A stretch of DNA of 64,000 nt, from assembly GCF_014191875.1 (NCBI RefSeq), contig NZ_JACHXD010000004.1, forward strand, positions 1-64,000, in the 5' to 3' direction. The stretch is from Pseudoduganella violacea (lineage in GTDB: Bacteria; Pseudomonadota; Gammaproteobacteria; Burkholderiales; Burkholderiaceae_D). Position 1 is the first letter of the stretch; each line of letters starts with the position of its first letter. This document shows, in pieces, positions 1 through 7,908 of this stretch. The notes beneath the pieces are model-generated. The model made no database searches, had not been told where the DNA came from, and was given only the letters and a program-made list of their open reading frames with translations. Position numbers and translations under genes: made by a program.

Positions 1-106
1 GACCCTCGGGATGCTATCCCACAGACCCATCAGGCTGGCATGCTCGCAAACGTAAATTTACAGGGTTATCACGATATAAGACCCCAATCGGACACGGACC
101 CAACAA

Positions 107-511
107 TCAAGCGGGTGGGCCTTTGAGTTCGACGGTGTTGCCTTCGGGGTCTTGCAGGTAGATGGAGGGGCCTTCGCCTTCGGCGCCATAGCGCGATTCG
201 GCGGGGCCGTGCGGGGTGTCGTGCGCCACCAGGTGGGCGAGGATGGCGGCTTCGTCGAAGGGTTCGACGCGGAAGCAGAAGTGGTCGACATTGCGCCCTT
301 CCTTGCCGGGCGCGGCGCCGCCAACCTGGCCGAGCTTCTTGTCGATGGGGATCAGGTCGATCAGGCTGCTGCCGGCACGCAACTGGTACAGGCCGATCTC
401 TTCCTGCTGGCGCTCGAAAGCGCAACCGAGCACCTCGGTGTAGAATCGAACCATGCGGTCCAGATCGACCACGCGCAGCACGATGTGGTCGATCTCGCGG
501 ATGCGTATCAT
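107..511 (-). CDS. VOC-family (glyoxalase/dioxygenase superfamily) protein
   Basis: 134 aa. The opening IDHIVLRVVDLDRMVRFYTE and the ending SIYLQDPEGNTVELKG are the paired beta-alpha-beta motifs of the vicinal-oxygen-chelate fold; His (residue ~8), a mid-protein His in VDHFCFR and the Glu of VELKG sit where this family binds metal. The ATG at 511 was chosen because AGGAGA lies just upstream and the VOC fold begins at once; a longer reading frame upstream has no family similarity. It lies 20 bases after the TetR gene on the same strand. Substrate cannot be told from sequence; cytoplasmic isomerase, lyase or resistance roles are all possible. Confidence 0.85.
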   Translation of the reverse strand: MIRIREIDHIVLRVVDLDRMVRFYTEVLGCAFERQQEEIGLYQLRAGSSLIDLIPIDKKLGQVGGAAPGKEGRNVDHFCFRVEPFDEAAILAHLVAHDTPHGPAESRYGAEGEGPSIYLQDPEGNTVELKGPPA

Positions 512-531
512 TGCCTGTCTCCTATTATGAT

Positions 532-1170
532 TTATTGGCTGGCCGATTGTACAAGCTTTCCCACGGGCCAGGATTGAATCACAATATCGATCACCGTATG
601 CAGCTGGGCGCGCTCCACGCCCGCCGCCGCCTGCACCGCCAGCCCCTGCCGCACCGTCGCCACGTAGCGCGCCAGCTGTTCCGGACAGGCGTCGGCCGGT
701 AAATCCCCCGCTTCCCGCGCCTGGCGCAGCCGGTCGCGCAAGCGCGTTTCGCTGTGCTCGCGGCGCGCGATCAGCTCGTCGCGCACCGGTTTGGCTTCGT
801 CGCTGCAGGCCAGGGCGCCGTTGACGTTCAGGCAACCGTGCGGGCTGTCCGGCCGGGTCTGGGCGTCGACCGCGCCGCGCAGCAAGGCTTCGACCACGGC
901 ACGCGCGGTCGGCTTTTCCAGCGCCACGTCGCAGTAATTCATGCGCGTGCTCTGGTAGCGCTCCAGCGCCTTGCGGAACAAGGTTTCCTTGTTGCCGAAC
1001 ACGGCGTACAGGCTGGGCCGGTTCATGCCCATGGCCGTGGTCAGCTCCGGCAGGGAGCTGCCTTCATAGCCCTTTTCCCAGAACACTTCCATCGCCCGGT
1101 CCAGGGCCTGCTCTTCATCGAAAGTGCGCGGCCGGCCCAGCTTGCAAGGTAGCTTATTCGATTCTTTCAT
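532..1170 (-). CDS. TetR/AcrR-family transcriptional regulator
   Basis: 212 aa. The N-terminal ~60 residues are a TetR DNA-binding domain: GRPRTFDEEQALDRAMEVFW, then the helix-turn-helix ending in the signature MNRPSLYAVFGNKETLF. The C-terminal ~140 residues form the variable ligand/dimer domain, with Cys residues (NYCDVA, HGCLN, LACSDE) and an arrangement like the TetR_C subfamily of YxaF/AcrR-type repressors. It is transcribed away from the MFS exporter at 1254, with palindromic operator-like sequences between them. It most likely represses that exporter and itself until an unknown inducer binds. Confidence 0.9.
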   Translation of the reverse strand: MKESNKLPCKLGRPRTFDEEQALDRAMEVFWEKGYEGSSLPELTTAMGMNRPSLYAVFGNKETLFRKALERYQSTRMNYCDVALEKPTARAVVEALLRGAVDAQTRPDSPHGCLNVNGALACSDEAKPVRDELIARREHSETRLRDRLRQAREAGDLPADACPEQLARYVATVRQGLAVQAAAGVERAQLHTVIDIVIQSWPVGKLVQSASQ

Positions 1171-1253
1171 ACCGTTCGGTTAAAAAAGTTCTTGACACCC
1201 ATCATCGCATAAGTAGATTATAACCGACCAGTTAAAAATTCAAGGAGCAGTTC
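1171..1253. promoter_or_regulatory. Divergent promoter/operator between tetR and the MFS gene
   Basis: ACCGTTCGGT at 1171-1180 is a 4+4 palindrome immediately before the TetR start codon. TAACCGACCAGTTA at 1221-1234 is a second related imperfect palindrome. A plus-strand promoter is suggested by TTGACA at 1192-1197 and TAGATT at 1214-1219 (16-base spacer; GATTAT at 1216 with 18 is an alternative). The second operator begins 1-2 bases downstream of the -10. AAGGAG at 1242-1247 is the ribosome binding site for the exporter. The layout fits TetR repression of both genes; binding is inferred. Confidence 0.6.
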
Positions 1254-2489
1254 ATGCAGTCCACTTCCAGCGCGCCGGCGGCCGATTTCAGCGCCGCCAG
1301 CCCCGCGCCCAAACCGTCGCTGGCCACCTGGCTGGCCGTGCTGTCCGTCGGCGTCGGCGCTTTCGCCCTCGTCACCACCGAATTCCTGCCGGTCGGCCTG
1401 CTGCCGCAAATCGCCGCCGAACTGCGCGTCAGCGAAGGCCAGGCCGGCCTGCTGGTGACGATGCCCGGCTATATCGCCGCCCTCTCGGCTCTGGCCGTGA
1501 CCATCGGCGTCGGCAAGGCCGACCGCCGCATCGTGCTGCTCGCCCTGCTCTCCCTGCTCTTCGTCTCGAATCTGGCGGTGGCGCTGGCGCCCAACTTCGC
1601 CTGGGTGCTGGCGGGACGCGCCCTGCTCGGCGTGGCCGTCGGCGGCTTCTGGGCCGTGGGCCTGGCGGTCGGGCCGCGCCTGGTGTCGCTGCAGTATGCG
1701 ACGCGCGCCAATTCCCTGATCTTTGCCGGTGTCTCCCTCGGCACCGTGGCCGGCGTGCCGGCCGGCGCCCTGCTGGGCGACATCATGGGCTGGCGCGTGG
1801 CCTTCGGCGCGGCGGCCGGCGTGGCCGTCGTCGTGCTGCTGACCCAGCTCCTGCTGCTGCCCAAGCTGCCGGTCAACCGCGGCGTGGCGCTGCGCGACCT
1901 GCCGCAGCTGCTGCATATTCCCAAGGCGCGCATCGGCCTGATCGCCACGCTGCTGATTTTCGTGGCCCAGTTCGCGGCCTATACCTATATCTCGCCCTTC
2001 CTGGAGCAGGTCACGCATATGAACGCCAAGACCATCAGCGCCCTGCTGCTGGCCTATGGCGTGACGGGCTTCTTCGGCAATATCCTGGGCGGCTGGATCG
2101 CCGAGAAAAGCGTGCGCGGCGCGCTGACCGGCACCGCCTTGGTGATGGGTCTGGCCACGGCCGGCCTGCCCCTGCTGGGCGCCGATCCGCTGGCGGCCAC
2201 GGTACTGGTGTCGATCTGGGGTCTGGCCTTTGGCGCGATGCCGATTTCGGTGCAGAGCTGGATGATGAAGTCGGCGCCGGACGCGATGGATTCGGGCGGC
2301 GCCCTGTTCGTCGCCACCGCCCAGGTGGCGCTGGCCAGCGGCGCGGCCGTCGGCGGCGTGGCGGTCGACCATTTCGGCCTGTTCAGCGCCATGTTCCTCG
2401 GTGGCAGTTTCGCCGCCGCCACCGTCTTCGTCATGCTGAAGTTCGGCAGCCCGCGCCGTTTCCCCAGCCGCCTGCACGTGGTGCATTAA
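1254..2489 (+). CDS. MFS transporter, DHA1 drug/metabolite:H+ antiporter family
   Basis: 411 aa with about 12 hydrophobic segments, the usual size for 12-TM DHA1 carriers. TTEFLPVGLLPQIA at the end of TM1 and the following RVSEGQAGLL loop match the AraJ/NepI/YdhP branch. GRALLGVAVGGFWAVGLAV resembles the motif B/C region around TM4-TM5. The first ~22 residues are a Ser/Ala/Pro-rich cytoplasmic tail. It is preceded by AAGGAG and a TTGACA promoter carrying a TetR-type operator, so it is probably an inducible inner-membrane exporter. Substrate unknown; purine nucleoside (NepI-like), sugar or drug efflux are possible. Confidence 0.88.
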   Translation: MQSTSSAPAADFSAASPAPKPSLATWLAVLSVGVGAFALVTTEFLPVGLLPQIAAELRVSEGQAGLLVTMPGYIAALSALAVTIGVGKADRRIVLLALLSLLFVSNLAVALAPNFAWVLAGRALLGVAVGGFWAVGLAVGPRLVSLQYATRANSLIFAGVSLGTVAGVPAGALLGDIMGWRVAFGAAAGVAVVVLLTQLLLLPKLPVNRGVALRDLPQLLHIPKARIGLIATLLIFVAQFAAYTYISPFLEQVTHMNAKTISALLLAYGVTGFFGNILGGWIAEKSVRGALTGTALVMGLATAGLPLLGADPLAATVLVSIWGLAFGAMPISVQSWMMKSAPDAMDSGGALFVATAQVALASGAAVGGVAVDHFGLFSAMFLGGSFAAATVFVMLKFGSPRRFPSRLHVVH

Positions 2490-2494
2490 GTTGT

Positions 2495-2528
2495 CGCAGG
2501 TCCGGACGCGCGCGCGTCCGGACCTGCG
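2495..2528. terminator. Perfect 34-bp palindrome filling a convergent gap, probable bidirectional terminator
   Basis: Bases 2495-2511 are the exact reverse complement of 2512-2528 (arms CGCAGGTCCGGACGCGC). The gap between the MFS stop (2489) and the stop of the gene on the other strand (2530) is 40 bases and is almost entirely this palindrome. Transcripts from both sides would form a very stable G+C-rich hairpin, though no T-run follows. A Rho-independent-like or processing role is inferred. Confidence 0.5.
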
Positions 2529-2529
2529 T

Positions 2530-3510
2530 TCAACGCCAGGGTTTGGTGATCGGGCTGCGGCCCGCCAGCGGCAGGTATTTGCCGTTGCGGTATTGCAGCC
2601 GCAGCAGCTGGTCCACTTCGGCGGCCGGCTGCACGCCATGCTTGCCGCCCGCGCTGACGGCGCCCGTGTAGCGCACCGTGATATCACCCGGTTGCTGCGC
2701 CGAGGTCGACACGCTCCAGTCGCCGCGCAGCGCCACGCAATCGTGTCCCGCATCCGGCTCGTCATAGCCGCCGTCGACACGGCCGCGGAATTCCCGCACC
2801 ACCTCCTGCAAACGTCCCAGACAGTCAGGCAGGCTGTAGGCATTGCTGTCGTTCAGCTGCAGTTCCAGGATGGGCGCGGGATTGACCTTGTCCTTGCCGA
2901 ATTCGTACAGCGACAACCACTCGTTGCAATGGCCCTGCCAGCAACTGCCGTAGCTCGCACTCAGTCCCATGCGCTGTGCCGACAATTGCAGCGGCTGGAT
3001 ATCGGCCTGCGATTCATATCCCACATAGGCCAGCGGCTCCTGGCGCTGCACCAGCTTCCAGCCGCTCTTGCTGGTCTCGAAGGTATAGGCGGCCAGCGCG
3101 ACCGGCGTGCCATGGCTGCTGTCCGGCGTGCCGTCGGCCGTGGCTTTGCTCATGCGCGCAATCAGCACATAGCGCTTCTCGCCAAGGCGGCTGACAAAAG
3201 CCGGTTCCACGATCACGCTCTGGCTCACCGCCCTGGCCGGCGCGGCGCGCTTGGCCAAGCGCGGCTTGCCCTTGCGCGCGGACGCCGGCATTCCCTCGGC
3301 CGCCGCGCCACTCCAATCGGGGTGGCCGCTGGACAGCTTCACCGTCTGCACCCGGCCCGCGCTTTCATCCTGCCATTTGGGGAAGGCTAGCACCAGCAGA
3401 TCGCTGGCGGCGGGCAGTTCCAACTCGCCCGCTTCCTGGGCCAGGACGGGACCGGCAATCAGCAGCGTGGCGCCCAAGGCCAGCACCGCCTGTGTTTTCA
3501 GGGCTTTCAT
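2530..3510 (-). CDS. Exported protein of unknown function
   Basis: 326 aa from the ATG at 3510. A Sec signal peptide is plain: KALKTQ, a hydrophobic core, then GPVLAQ with likely cleavage near residue 22. The longer frame upstream adds ~69 residues without a signal and overlaps the neighbouring gene, so it was rejected. The mature part has six or so Cys/Trp-rich stretches (SCWQGHCNEWLSLYEF, LPDCLGRLQ, HDCVALRGDW) suggesting disulfides, and a beta-rich character. I do not recognise a family. It lies 20 bases behind a small gene on the same strand and is probably cotranscribed. A periplasmic location is inferred. Confidence 0.7.
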   Translation of the reverse strand: MKALKTQAVLALGATLLIAGPVLAQEAGELELPAASDLLVLAFPKWQDESAGRVQTVKLSSGHPDWSGAAAEGMPASARKGKPRLAKRAAPARAVSQSVIVEPAFVSRLGEKRYVLIARMSKATADGTPDSSHGTPVALAAYTFETSKSGWKLVQRQEPLAYVGYESQADIQPLQLSAQRMGLSASYGSCWQGHCNEWLSLYEFGKDKVNPAPILELQLNDSNAYSLPDCLGRLQEVVREFRGRVDGGYDEPDAGHDCVALRGDWSVSTSAQQPGDITVRYTGAVSAGGKHGVQPAAEVDQLLRLQYRNGKYLPLAGRSPITKPWR

Positions 3511-3530
3511 CGTTTGGGCTCCCAACAAGT

Positions 3531-3833
3531 TCAAATGCGGCGGCGCCGATACTCGGCCAGGAAGGCTTTGGTCTGCTGCGGCGTCATCGCCTGGACGGGA
3601 TCGCCGTGGTAGACATACAGGAAGGGCAAGCCGCCCAGCCGGTCGGTCAACTTGGCCGACACCAGGAAATAGCTGCCCAGCGGGTAGACGGCGGTATCGC
3701 GCAGGCGCCGCGAGCATTCGACCCGCAACTCGGAGCTGTAAGCCTGTCCATTCACTGGACGCACCCGCACCTCACCACCCTGTTCGAACGATTCCACCGC
3801 CACCTCGCGGTAGGCATAAATGTCGCGCGCCAC
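3531..3833 (-). CDS. Small protein of unknown function
   Basis: 100 aa from a GTG at 3833, chosen because AGGAGG (3838-3843, reverse strand) lies 4 bases before it; a TTG 6 codons earlier would leave no room for a ribosome site. The product ARDIYAYREVAVESF...YPLGSYFLVSAKL...PFLYVYHGDPVQAMTPQQTKAF contains no recognised domain. No signal peptide is visible from this start. It precedes the exported protein at 2530-3510 by 20 bases, so the two probably form an operon of unknown purpose. Confidence 0.55.
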   Translation of the reverse strand: MARDIYAYREVAVESFEQGGEVRVRPVNGQAYSSELRVECSRRLRDTAVYPLGSYFLVSAKLTDRLGGLPFLYVYHGDPVQAMTPQQTKAFLAEYRRRRI

Positions 3834-3878
3834 GCCGCCTCCTGTTATCAAGCCAATACGCTATGGTAGCAGGAGAGA

Positions 3879-4325
3879 TTAATTTCCGTCGAGAAATTCA
3901 CTGAGGCGTGCCAGCGCGTGCTCGATATTGCCATGCAGGCTGGCCACGGCCTCGGTGCCGAGCAGCGCCTCCATCTCCTTCTGCACCGCGCGCCACGCCG
4001 GACGGGCGGTGCGCTGCACCTCGCGTCCGGCCGCCGTGATGGCCACGATGCGCTGGCGCGGATCCCCGCCCGCCTGCAGCTCGACCCAGCCCGCCTCGAT
4101 CATGGGCCGCAGATTGCGCGTCAGCGTGGTGCGCTCCATGCCCATTTCGGCCGCCAGCCGGGCCATCGGCAAGGACAGTTGCAGTACATGGCTCAAGAGC
4201 GAAAACTGGGTATTTTTCAAGCCGGCCTTGGCCAGCATGCGCTGGTCATAAAAGCGCGTGACGGTGCGCGTCAGCTTGCGCAGCTGGAAACAGGTGCAGG
4301 GAATGGCAAGGCTGGTCTGGAGCAT
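3879..4325 (-). CDS. MarR-family transcriptional regulator
   Basis: 148 aa, the usual MarR length. The winged helix is visible in LPMARLAAEMGMERTTLTRN (recognition helix) followed by LRPMIEAGWVELQAGGDPRQ, the beta-wing with its DPRQR motif, then ITAAGREV. An N-terminal CTCFQLRKLTRTVTRFYDQ helix provides the dimer interface; Cys residues near positions 10 and 12 could serve as redox sensors as in OhrR-like proteins, but that is inference. It faces away from the thioesterase gene and shares a short regulatory region holding a perfect 12-bp palindrome, its likely operator. Confidence 0.88.
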   Translation of the reverse strand: MLQTSLAIPCTCFQLRKLTRTVTRFYDQRMLAKAGLKNTQFSLLSHVLQLSLPMARLAAEMGMERTTLTRNLRPMIEAGWVELQAGGDPRQRIVAITAAGREVQRTARPAWRAVQKEMEALLGTEAVASLHGNIEHALARLSEFLDGN

Positions 4326-4361
4326 GGCGGAAGGTGCAAATACACTGATTATTGAAATTGC

Positions 4362-4379
4362 ATTATAGTGTAGCTACAC
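4362..4379. promoter_or_regulatory. Probable MarR operator overlapping divergent -10 elements
   Basis: GTGTAGCTACAC at 4368-4379 is a perfect 12-bp palindrome between the divergent MarR (start 4325) and thioesterase (start 4400) genes. TATAAT reads leftward at 4367-4362, and TATAGT rightward at 4364-4369, so both candidate -10 boxes abut or overlap the palindrome. That is the typical geometry for autorepression and repression of the neighbour. The -35 boxes are weak. Confidence 0.55.
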
Positions 4380-4399
4380 CTATTTTTGGAGGAAGCGGC

Positions 4400-4924
4400 A
4401 TGGATGCACAAGATACGGCGGCAAGCTGGTTGAGCGAGGAGGCGGCGATGCGCGCGCGCCTGGCCGAACCGGGCGTGGCGGATCGCGACACGCTGCGCGG
4501 CAGCAGCGGCCTGGAGTTTCTGCAAGGGATAGGCAATGGCGACCTGCCGCCCGCGCCCATGCTGGAACTGTTGGGCATGGTCCCGATCGCCGTCAGCGAA
4601 GGGCGCACCCTGTTCCAGGGCCGGCCCGGCGCCCAGCATTTCAACCCCAGCGGCAGCGTGCACGGCGGCTATGCGGCCACCCTGCTCGACACGGCCGTCG
4701 GCTGCGCCGTGCACAGTTGCCTGCCGCCCGGCAAGGGCTATACCACACTGGAATTGAAGGTGAACTTCATCCGCGCGCTGAGCGACAAGACCGGCCCGAT
4801 CCGCGCCGAAGGCCGGGTCATCAGCGTCGGCGGCCAGGTCGGCATCGCCGAAGGCCGCATCACCGACGCCAACGGCAAGCTGTACGCCCACGCCACCACC
4901 ACCTGCCTGATCTTCCCGATCTGA
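4400..4924 (+). CDS. PaaI-family hotdog-fold thioesterase
   Basis: 174 aa. The core NPSGSVHGGYAATLLDTAVG holds the HGG-type active-site motif and long central helix of PaaI/YdiI hotdog thioesterases. The second half (YTTLELKVNFIRALS, then GRVISVGGQVGIAEGRITD) gives the remaining strands. The ATG at 4400 follows GGAGGA at 4388-4393; an in-frame ATG 16 codons earlier lies inside the operator and was rejected. It probably hydrolyses an aromatic or acyl-CoA thioester in the cytoplasm; divergence from a MarR gene suggests induction by an aromatic or phenolic ligand, which is inference. Confidence 0.85.
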   Translation: MDAQDTAASWLSEEAAMRARLAEPGVADRDTLRGSSGLEFLQGIGNGDLPPAPMLELLGMVPIAVSEGRTLFQGRPGAQHFNPSGSVHGGYAATLLDTAVGCAVHSCLPPGKGYTTLELKVNFIRALSDKTGPIRAEGRVISVGGQVGIAEGRITDANGKLYAHATTTCLIFPI

Positions 4925-4945
4925 AGCCGTCCGCGGCGGGCGCGT

Positions 4946-5983
4946 TCAGGCCAGCGCCGGCGCGCCGGCCTGGCGGGCCAGCGTCTCGAGCGTCGTGAGC
5001 TGGGCGCGCTCGCGCTGGGAAATCTCGGCCAGGAGCCGGGAAGCCTGCGCCAGCGCATCCCGCTTGCCGCGCCGGCCCGCCTCCTCAATCAGTTCCGCCA
5101 CCTCGGTCCAGCGCGCAGCGATGGCATCGAACTCCCTGGCCGCCACGCCCAGCGCCGCCATCCCGGTCAGGCTTTGCCCCTGCTGCAGGAAGCGCCCATA
5201 CATCTTGCGGAACAGGCCGCCGCCGGTGCCGGCCCGTTCCATCAGCATGGCGATGATGGGCAGGGACTCGGCGGGGTCGGCGATCTCGTCGAGCCAGGCG
5301 CCGACGCTGGCGCTGGTCTTGAGCACGCCCTTATAGCCCATATTCTTGATCGGCGGATTGAGGTAAGTGTGGGCATTGGCGGCGAGCGCGACGAAAAAAG
5401 CGCTGGCCAGCTTGTCCGCCAGTTGCGCGCGCAATCCATCCAGCGCGGCGCCCTCCTTCACCGTCAGCGACAGGTTCTTCGAACTCATCGGCCCTTTGGC
5501 CGCGCGCGCTTCGTCCAGGCTGGCCAGGCTGGTGCGGCCGCCGCCGCCACCGCCCTTGGTATCGACCAGCCAGGCATCCTCGCCTTCGACCTTGTACAGG
5601 GTCGCGTAGTGGGCGTGGAAATGCACCCGTTTTTCGCGGAAGTATTCCAGATAATAGTGATCGAGCTTGAGTCCAACCAGCTTGCCCGCCGTCAGGGCGG
5701 CCAGCGCATTGTCGCGAGCCCGCGCGGCCGAAGCCGTTGCGCGCACATCGAATTCCACGCCGAGCACGGCGGACAGGTTTTCCGCCAGCATATCCGGCTT
5801 GGCGCGCCCGCCGAGAAAGGGAAAGGGCATGGCGCCCGCTTGCCAGTGAATATAGCCCAGCCCCATGCCCAGGCCGAAGACCATTTCCTCGGACAGGTCG
5901 ATGCCCTGCTGGCGCAGCAGGTTGACCAGCATGGTCGATTCGCAGTGTTCGCCCAGGAAAGGCTCGAATTTCACCTCAGGCAT
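4946..5983 (-). CDS. BtrH N-terminal domain / DUF4872 protein
   Basis: 345 aa from the ATG at 5983, which has AAGGAG eight bases upstream. The N-terminal half (FLGEHCESTMLVNLLRQQG, a peptidase-like Cys, then GLGMGLGYIHW and later HFHAHYATLYKVEG...WLVDT) matches the pattern of BtrH_N domains named after the butirosin acyltransferase BtrH, with Cys ~12 and a His-Asp pair further on. The C-terminal ~170 residues, all helical, resemble the accompanying DUF4872 region. A Gly-rich KGGGGGGR stretch follows the active-site-like Asp. No biosynthetic genes flank it, so substrate and role are open; an acyl transfer or amide-cleaving reaction is inference from the family. Confidence 0.65.
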   Translation of the reverse strand: MPEVKFEPFLGEHCESTMLVNLLRQQGIDLSEEMVFGLGMGLGYIHWQAGAMPFPFLGGRAKPDMLAENLSAVLGVEFDVRATASAARARDNALAALTAGKLVGLKLDHYYLEYFREKRVHFHAHYATLYKVEGEDAWLVDTKGGGGGGRTSLASLDEARAAKGPMSSKNLSLTVKEGAALDGLRAQLADKLASAFFVALAANAHTYLNPPIKNMGYKGVLKTSASVGAWLDEIADPAESLPIIAMLMERAGTGGGLFRKMYGRFLQQGQSLTGMAALGVAAREFDAIAARWTEVAELIEEAGRRGKRDALAQASRLLAEISQRERAQLTTLETLARQAGAPALA

Positions 5984-6248
5984 GCAGCGTCTCCTTTGTC
6001 GCGCCATGACGCTGGACCAGCGTTCGGTGCCAGGAAGATACACCATCTGACGCAGGAACTTTTTCTCAAATTTTCACATTGATTAAAATAACGCCATGCA
6101 GTCGCTTGCCCGGATCGACGGCGCTTATCGTGCGCGGCAGGATGCGCTTGCCCTATACAATGCGGGCAAACGCCGGCCAGCTGGATCAGTTGGCCATCGC
6201 CACGCCGCCCAAGCCAGCGGTCGCATTCATTTACTTGGGAGAATACGC

Positions 6249-6665
6249 TTGCGCACTCACCTCTATAAACTCGGCGCCCTGTGCGCGATTGTCCTCGCCA
6301 CCGGCTGCCAGACCACGCCTACCGCCACCTCGCCGCAGGATGAGGCGCCTTCGCCGAAAAATCCGGAATTCGCGGGCGAAATGGCCAAATTCAATGCCCA
6401 GTTCCCGAACGAGAAAGTGGCGAAGTACGAAGAGGAATCGATCCGCTTCAACAACGCCAATAAGCTCGACGAGAAAGGCGGCTGTCACGAGAAGTCGAAG
6501 TATCCCGTGACCATCATCCTACTGCTCGATGCCAACGGCAAGGTTACGCAAAGCATGACCGATGTCGAGAACAGCAAGGCCCAATGCTTCCGCAGCAATT
6601 ACGCCTCGGCCCAGTTCCCGCGACCGCCGATCGCGCCTTACCGCAAGGCGATGCAGCTGCGCTAA
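6249..6665 (+). CDS. Putative outer-membrane lipoprotein of unknown function
   Basis: 138 aa starting from TTG at 6249 with GGGAGA just upstream. This start yields RTHLYKLGALCAIVLATGC, a clean type II signal peptide with Cys20 as the lipidation site. A longer in-frame reading from 6096 would bury that lipobox inside the protein and was rejected. The mature part is charged (QDEAPSPKNPEFAGEMAKFN) and has two Cys residues (GGCHEKSK, KAQCFRS) that may pair. The VTIILLLDANGKVTQSM segment resembles TonB-C/energy-transducer-like small domains, weakly. It is convergent with ispF. Confidence 0.65.
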   Translation: MRTHLYKLGALCAIVLATGCQTTPTATSPQDEAPSPKNPEFAGEMAKFNAQFPNEKVAKYEEESIRFNNANKLDEKGGCHEKSKYPVTIILLLDANGKVTQSMTDVENSKAQCFRSNYASAQFPRPPIAPYRKAMQLR

Positions 6666-6680
6666 GCAGCCGCGCTGCGA

Positions 6681-7184
6681 TCAAGCCGGGCGCAGCACCA
6701 GCAGCGCCACGGCTTCGGCATTGATGCCCTCCTCGCGGCCCAGATAGCCCATCTTCTCGTTGGTCTTGGCCTTGACGTTCACCTGGCCGGGCGTGATGCC
6801 CAGATCCTCGGCGATATTGGTAGCCATAGCGCCGATATGCGGCGCCATCTTCGGCCGCTGGGCGATGATGGTGGCGTCGATATTGCCGATATCGTAGCCG
6901 GTGGCGCGCACGCGCTTGGCCGCCTCGCGCAGCAGCACGCGCGAATCGGCGCCCTTGAAGGTGGGATCGGTGTCGGGGAAATGGCGGCCGATATCGCCCA
7001 GCGCGGCCGCGCCCAGGATGGCGTCGGTGATCGCGTGCAGCAAGGCGTCGGCGTCGGAGTGGCCGAGCAAGCCTTTCTCGTGCGGGATGTCGACGCCGCC
7101 CAGGATCAGCTTGCGGCCTTCGACCAGCTTGTGACAGTCATAGCCCTGGCCGATGCGGAATGGGAGTGCGGGAGTGGCTGTCAT
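6681..7184 (-). CDS. ispF: 2-C-methyl-D-erythritol 2,4-cyclodiphosphate synthase
   Basis: 167 aa. IspF converts CDP-ME 2-phosphate to ME-2,4-cyclodiphosphate with loss of CMP in the MEP isoprenoid pathway. The metal-binding residues are in GQGYDCHKL (Asp and His) and [20 protein letters not shown]; the CDP-binding end carries [20 protein letters not shown]. The ATG at 7184 overlaps the ispD stop by four bases (ATGA), giving translational coupling; the longer upstream frame lies inside ispD and is not real. Full length for the family (~160 aa). Confidence 0.98.
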   Translation of the reverse strand: MTATPALPFRIGQGYDCHKLVEGRKLILGGVDIPHEKGLLGHSDADALLHAITDAILGAAALGDIGRHFPDTDPTFKGADSRVLLREAAKRVRATGYDIGNIDATIIAQRPKMAPHIGAMATNIAEDLGITPGQVNVKAKTNEKMGYLGREEGINAEAVALLVLRPA

Positions 7185-7897
7185 TTTTTGTCCTGTTCCA
7201 GATACATTTCTGCGATGCGGATATCGCTCGGCAGCGTGACCTTCAGATTGCGCGGATGGCCTTCCACCAATTGCGGCGAGAGGCCCAGCATTTCGACGGC
7301 GCTGGCGTCGTCGGTGATGGCGTTGGCGTCGGGCGCCGCAGACAAGGCGCGCAGCAGCAGCGCATAGCTGAACATCTGCGGCGTCTGCGCCAGCCACATG
7401 CCATCGCGCGGGATGGTGGCGACGGCGCCGCCGCGCGTGCTTTTCACGGTATCCACCACCGGCAGCGCGAGCAGGCCGCCGGCCGGGTTGGCGCCCGCTT
7501 CCCCGATCAGTTTGCGGATCAGCTCCGGCGTCAGGCCGGGACGGGCGGCGTCGTGCACCAGCACCATATCGCCATCGGCGGCAACGGCGCGCAAGGCGCG
7601 CAAGCCGTTCAGCACCGAATCCATGCGCGTGGCGCCGCCGCAGCGCAGCACGGTCACGCCGGAGGGCGGCGCGACGGAGTCGATATAGCCGTCTTCCGCG
7701 CTCACCACCACATAGGTGTGGGCAATCAGCTCGCTGCCGAGGAAGGCTTGCAGGGTATGGGCCAGCATGGGCTGGCCGCCCAGCGCCAGGTATTGCTTGG
7801 GTGTGGAAGCGGCCATGCGCGCGCCGACGCCGGCGGCCGGAATCAGCGCAAAATAGCGCACCGGCCGCGGGGGATTCTTGTTATCGCTTGCTGTCAT
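7181..7897 (-). CDS. ispD: 2-C-methyl-D-erythritol 4-phosphate cytidylyltransferase
   Basis: 238 aa. IspD transfers CMP from CTP to MEP. The nucleotide-binding loop is [11 protein letters not shown] with the catalytic Arg and PKQYL lysine following; VLVHDAARP and TDDASAVE match the conserved metal and substrate sites. It sits directly upstream of ispF with the usual 4-base overlap, as in many proteobacteria, at the end of the nuo-initiated gene run. Confidence 0.97.
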   Translation of the reverse strand: MTASDNKNPPRPVRYFALIPAAGVGARMAASTPKQYLALGGQPMLAHTLQAFLGSELIAHTYVVVSAEDGYIDSVAPPSGVTVLRCGGATRMDSVLNGLRALRAVAADGDMVLVHDAARPGLTPELIRKLIGEAGANPAGGLLALPVVDTVKSTRGGAVATIPRDGMWLAQTPQMFSYALLLRALSAAPDANAITDDASAVEMLGLSPQLVEGHPRNLKVTLPSDIRIAEMYLEQDKK

Positions 7898-7908
7898 CTC
7901 GTATGCGC

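Noticed and set aside
3511..3717. N-terminal extension of the exported protein at 2530-3510
   Set aside because: Overlaps the small upstream gene in another frame and hides the signal peptide.
6096..6248. N-terminal extension of the lipoprotein at 6249
   Set aside because: It would place the lipobox internally; the TTG start has a ribosome site and gives a clean signal peptide.
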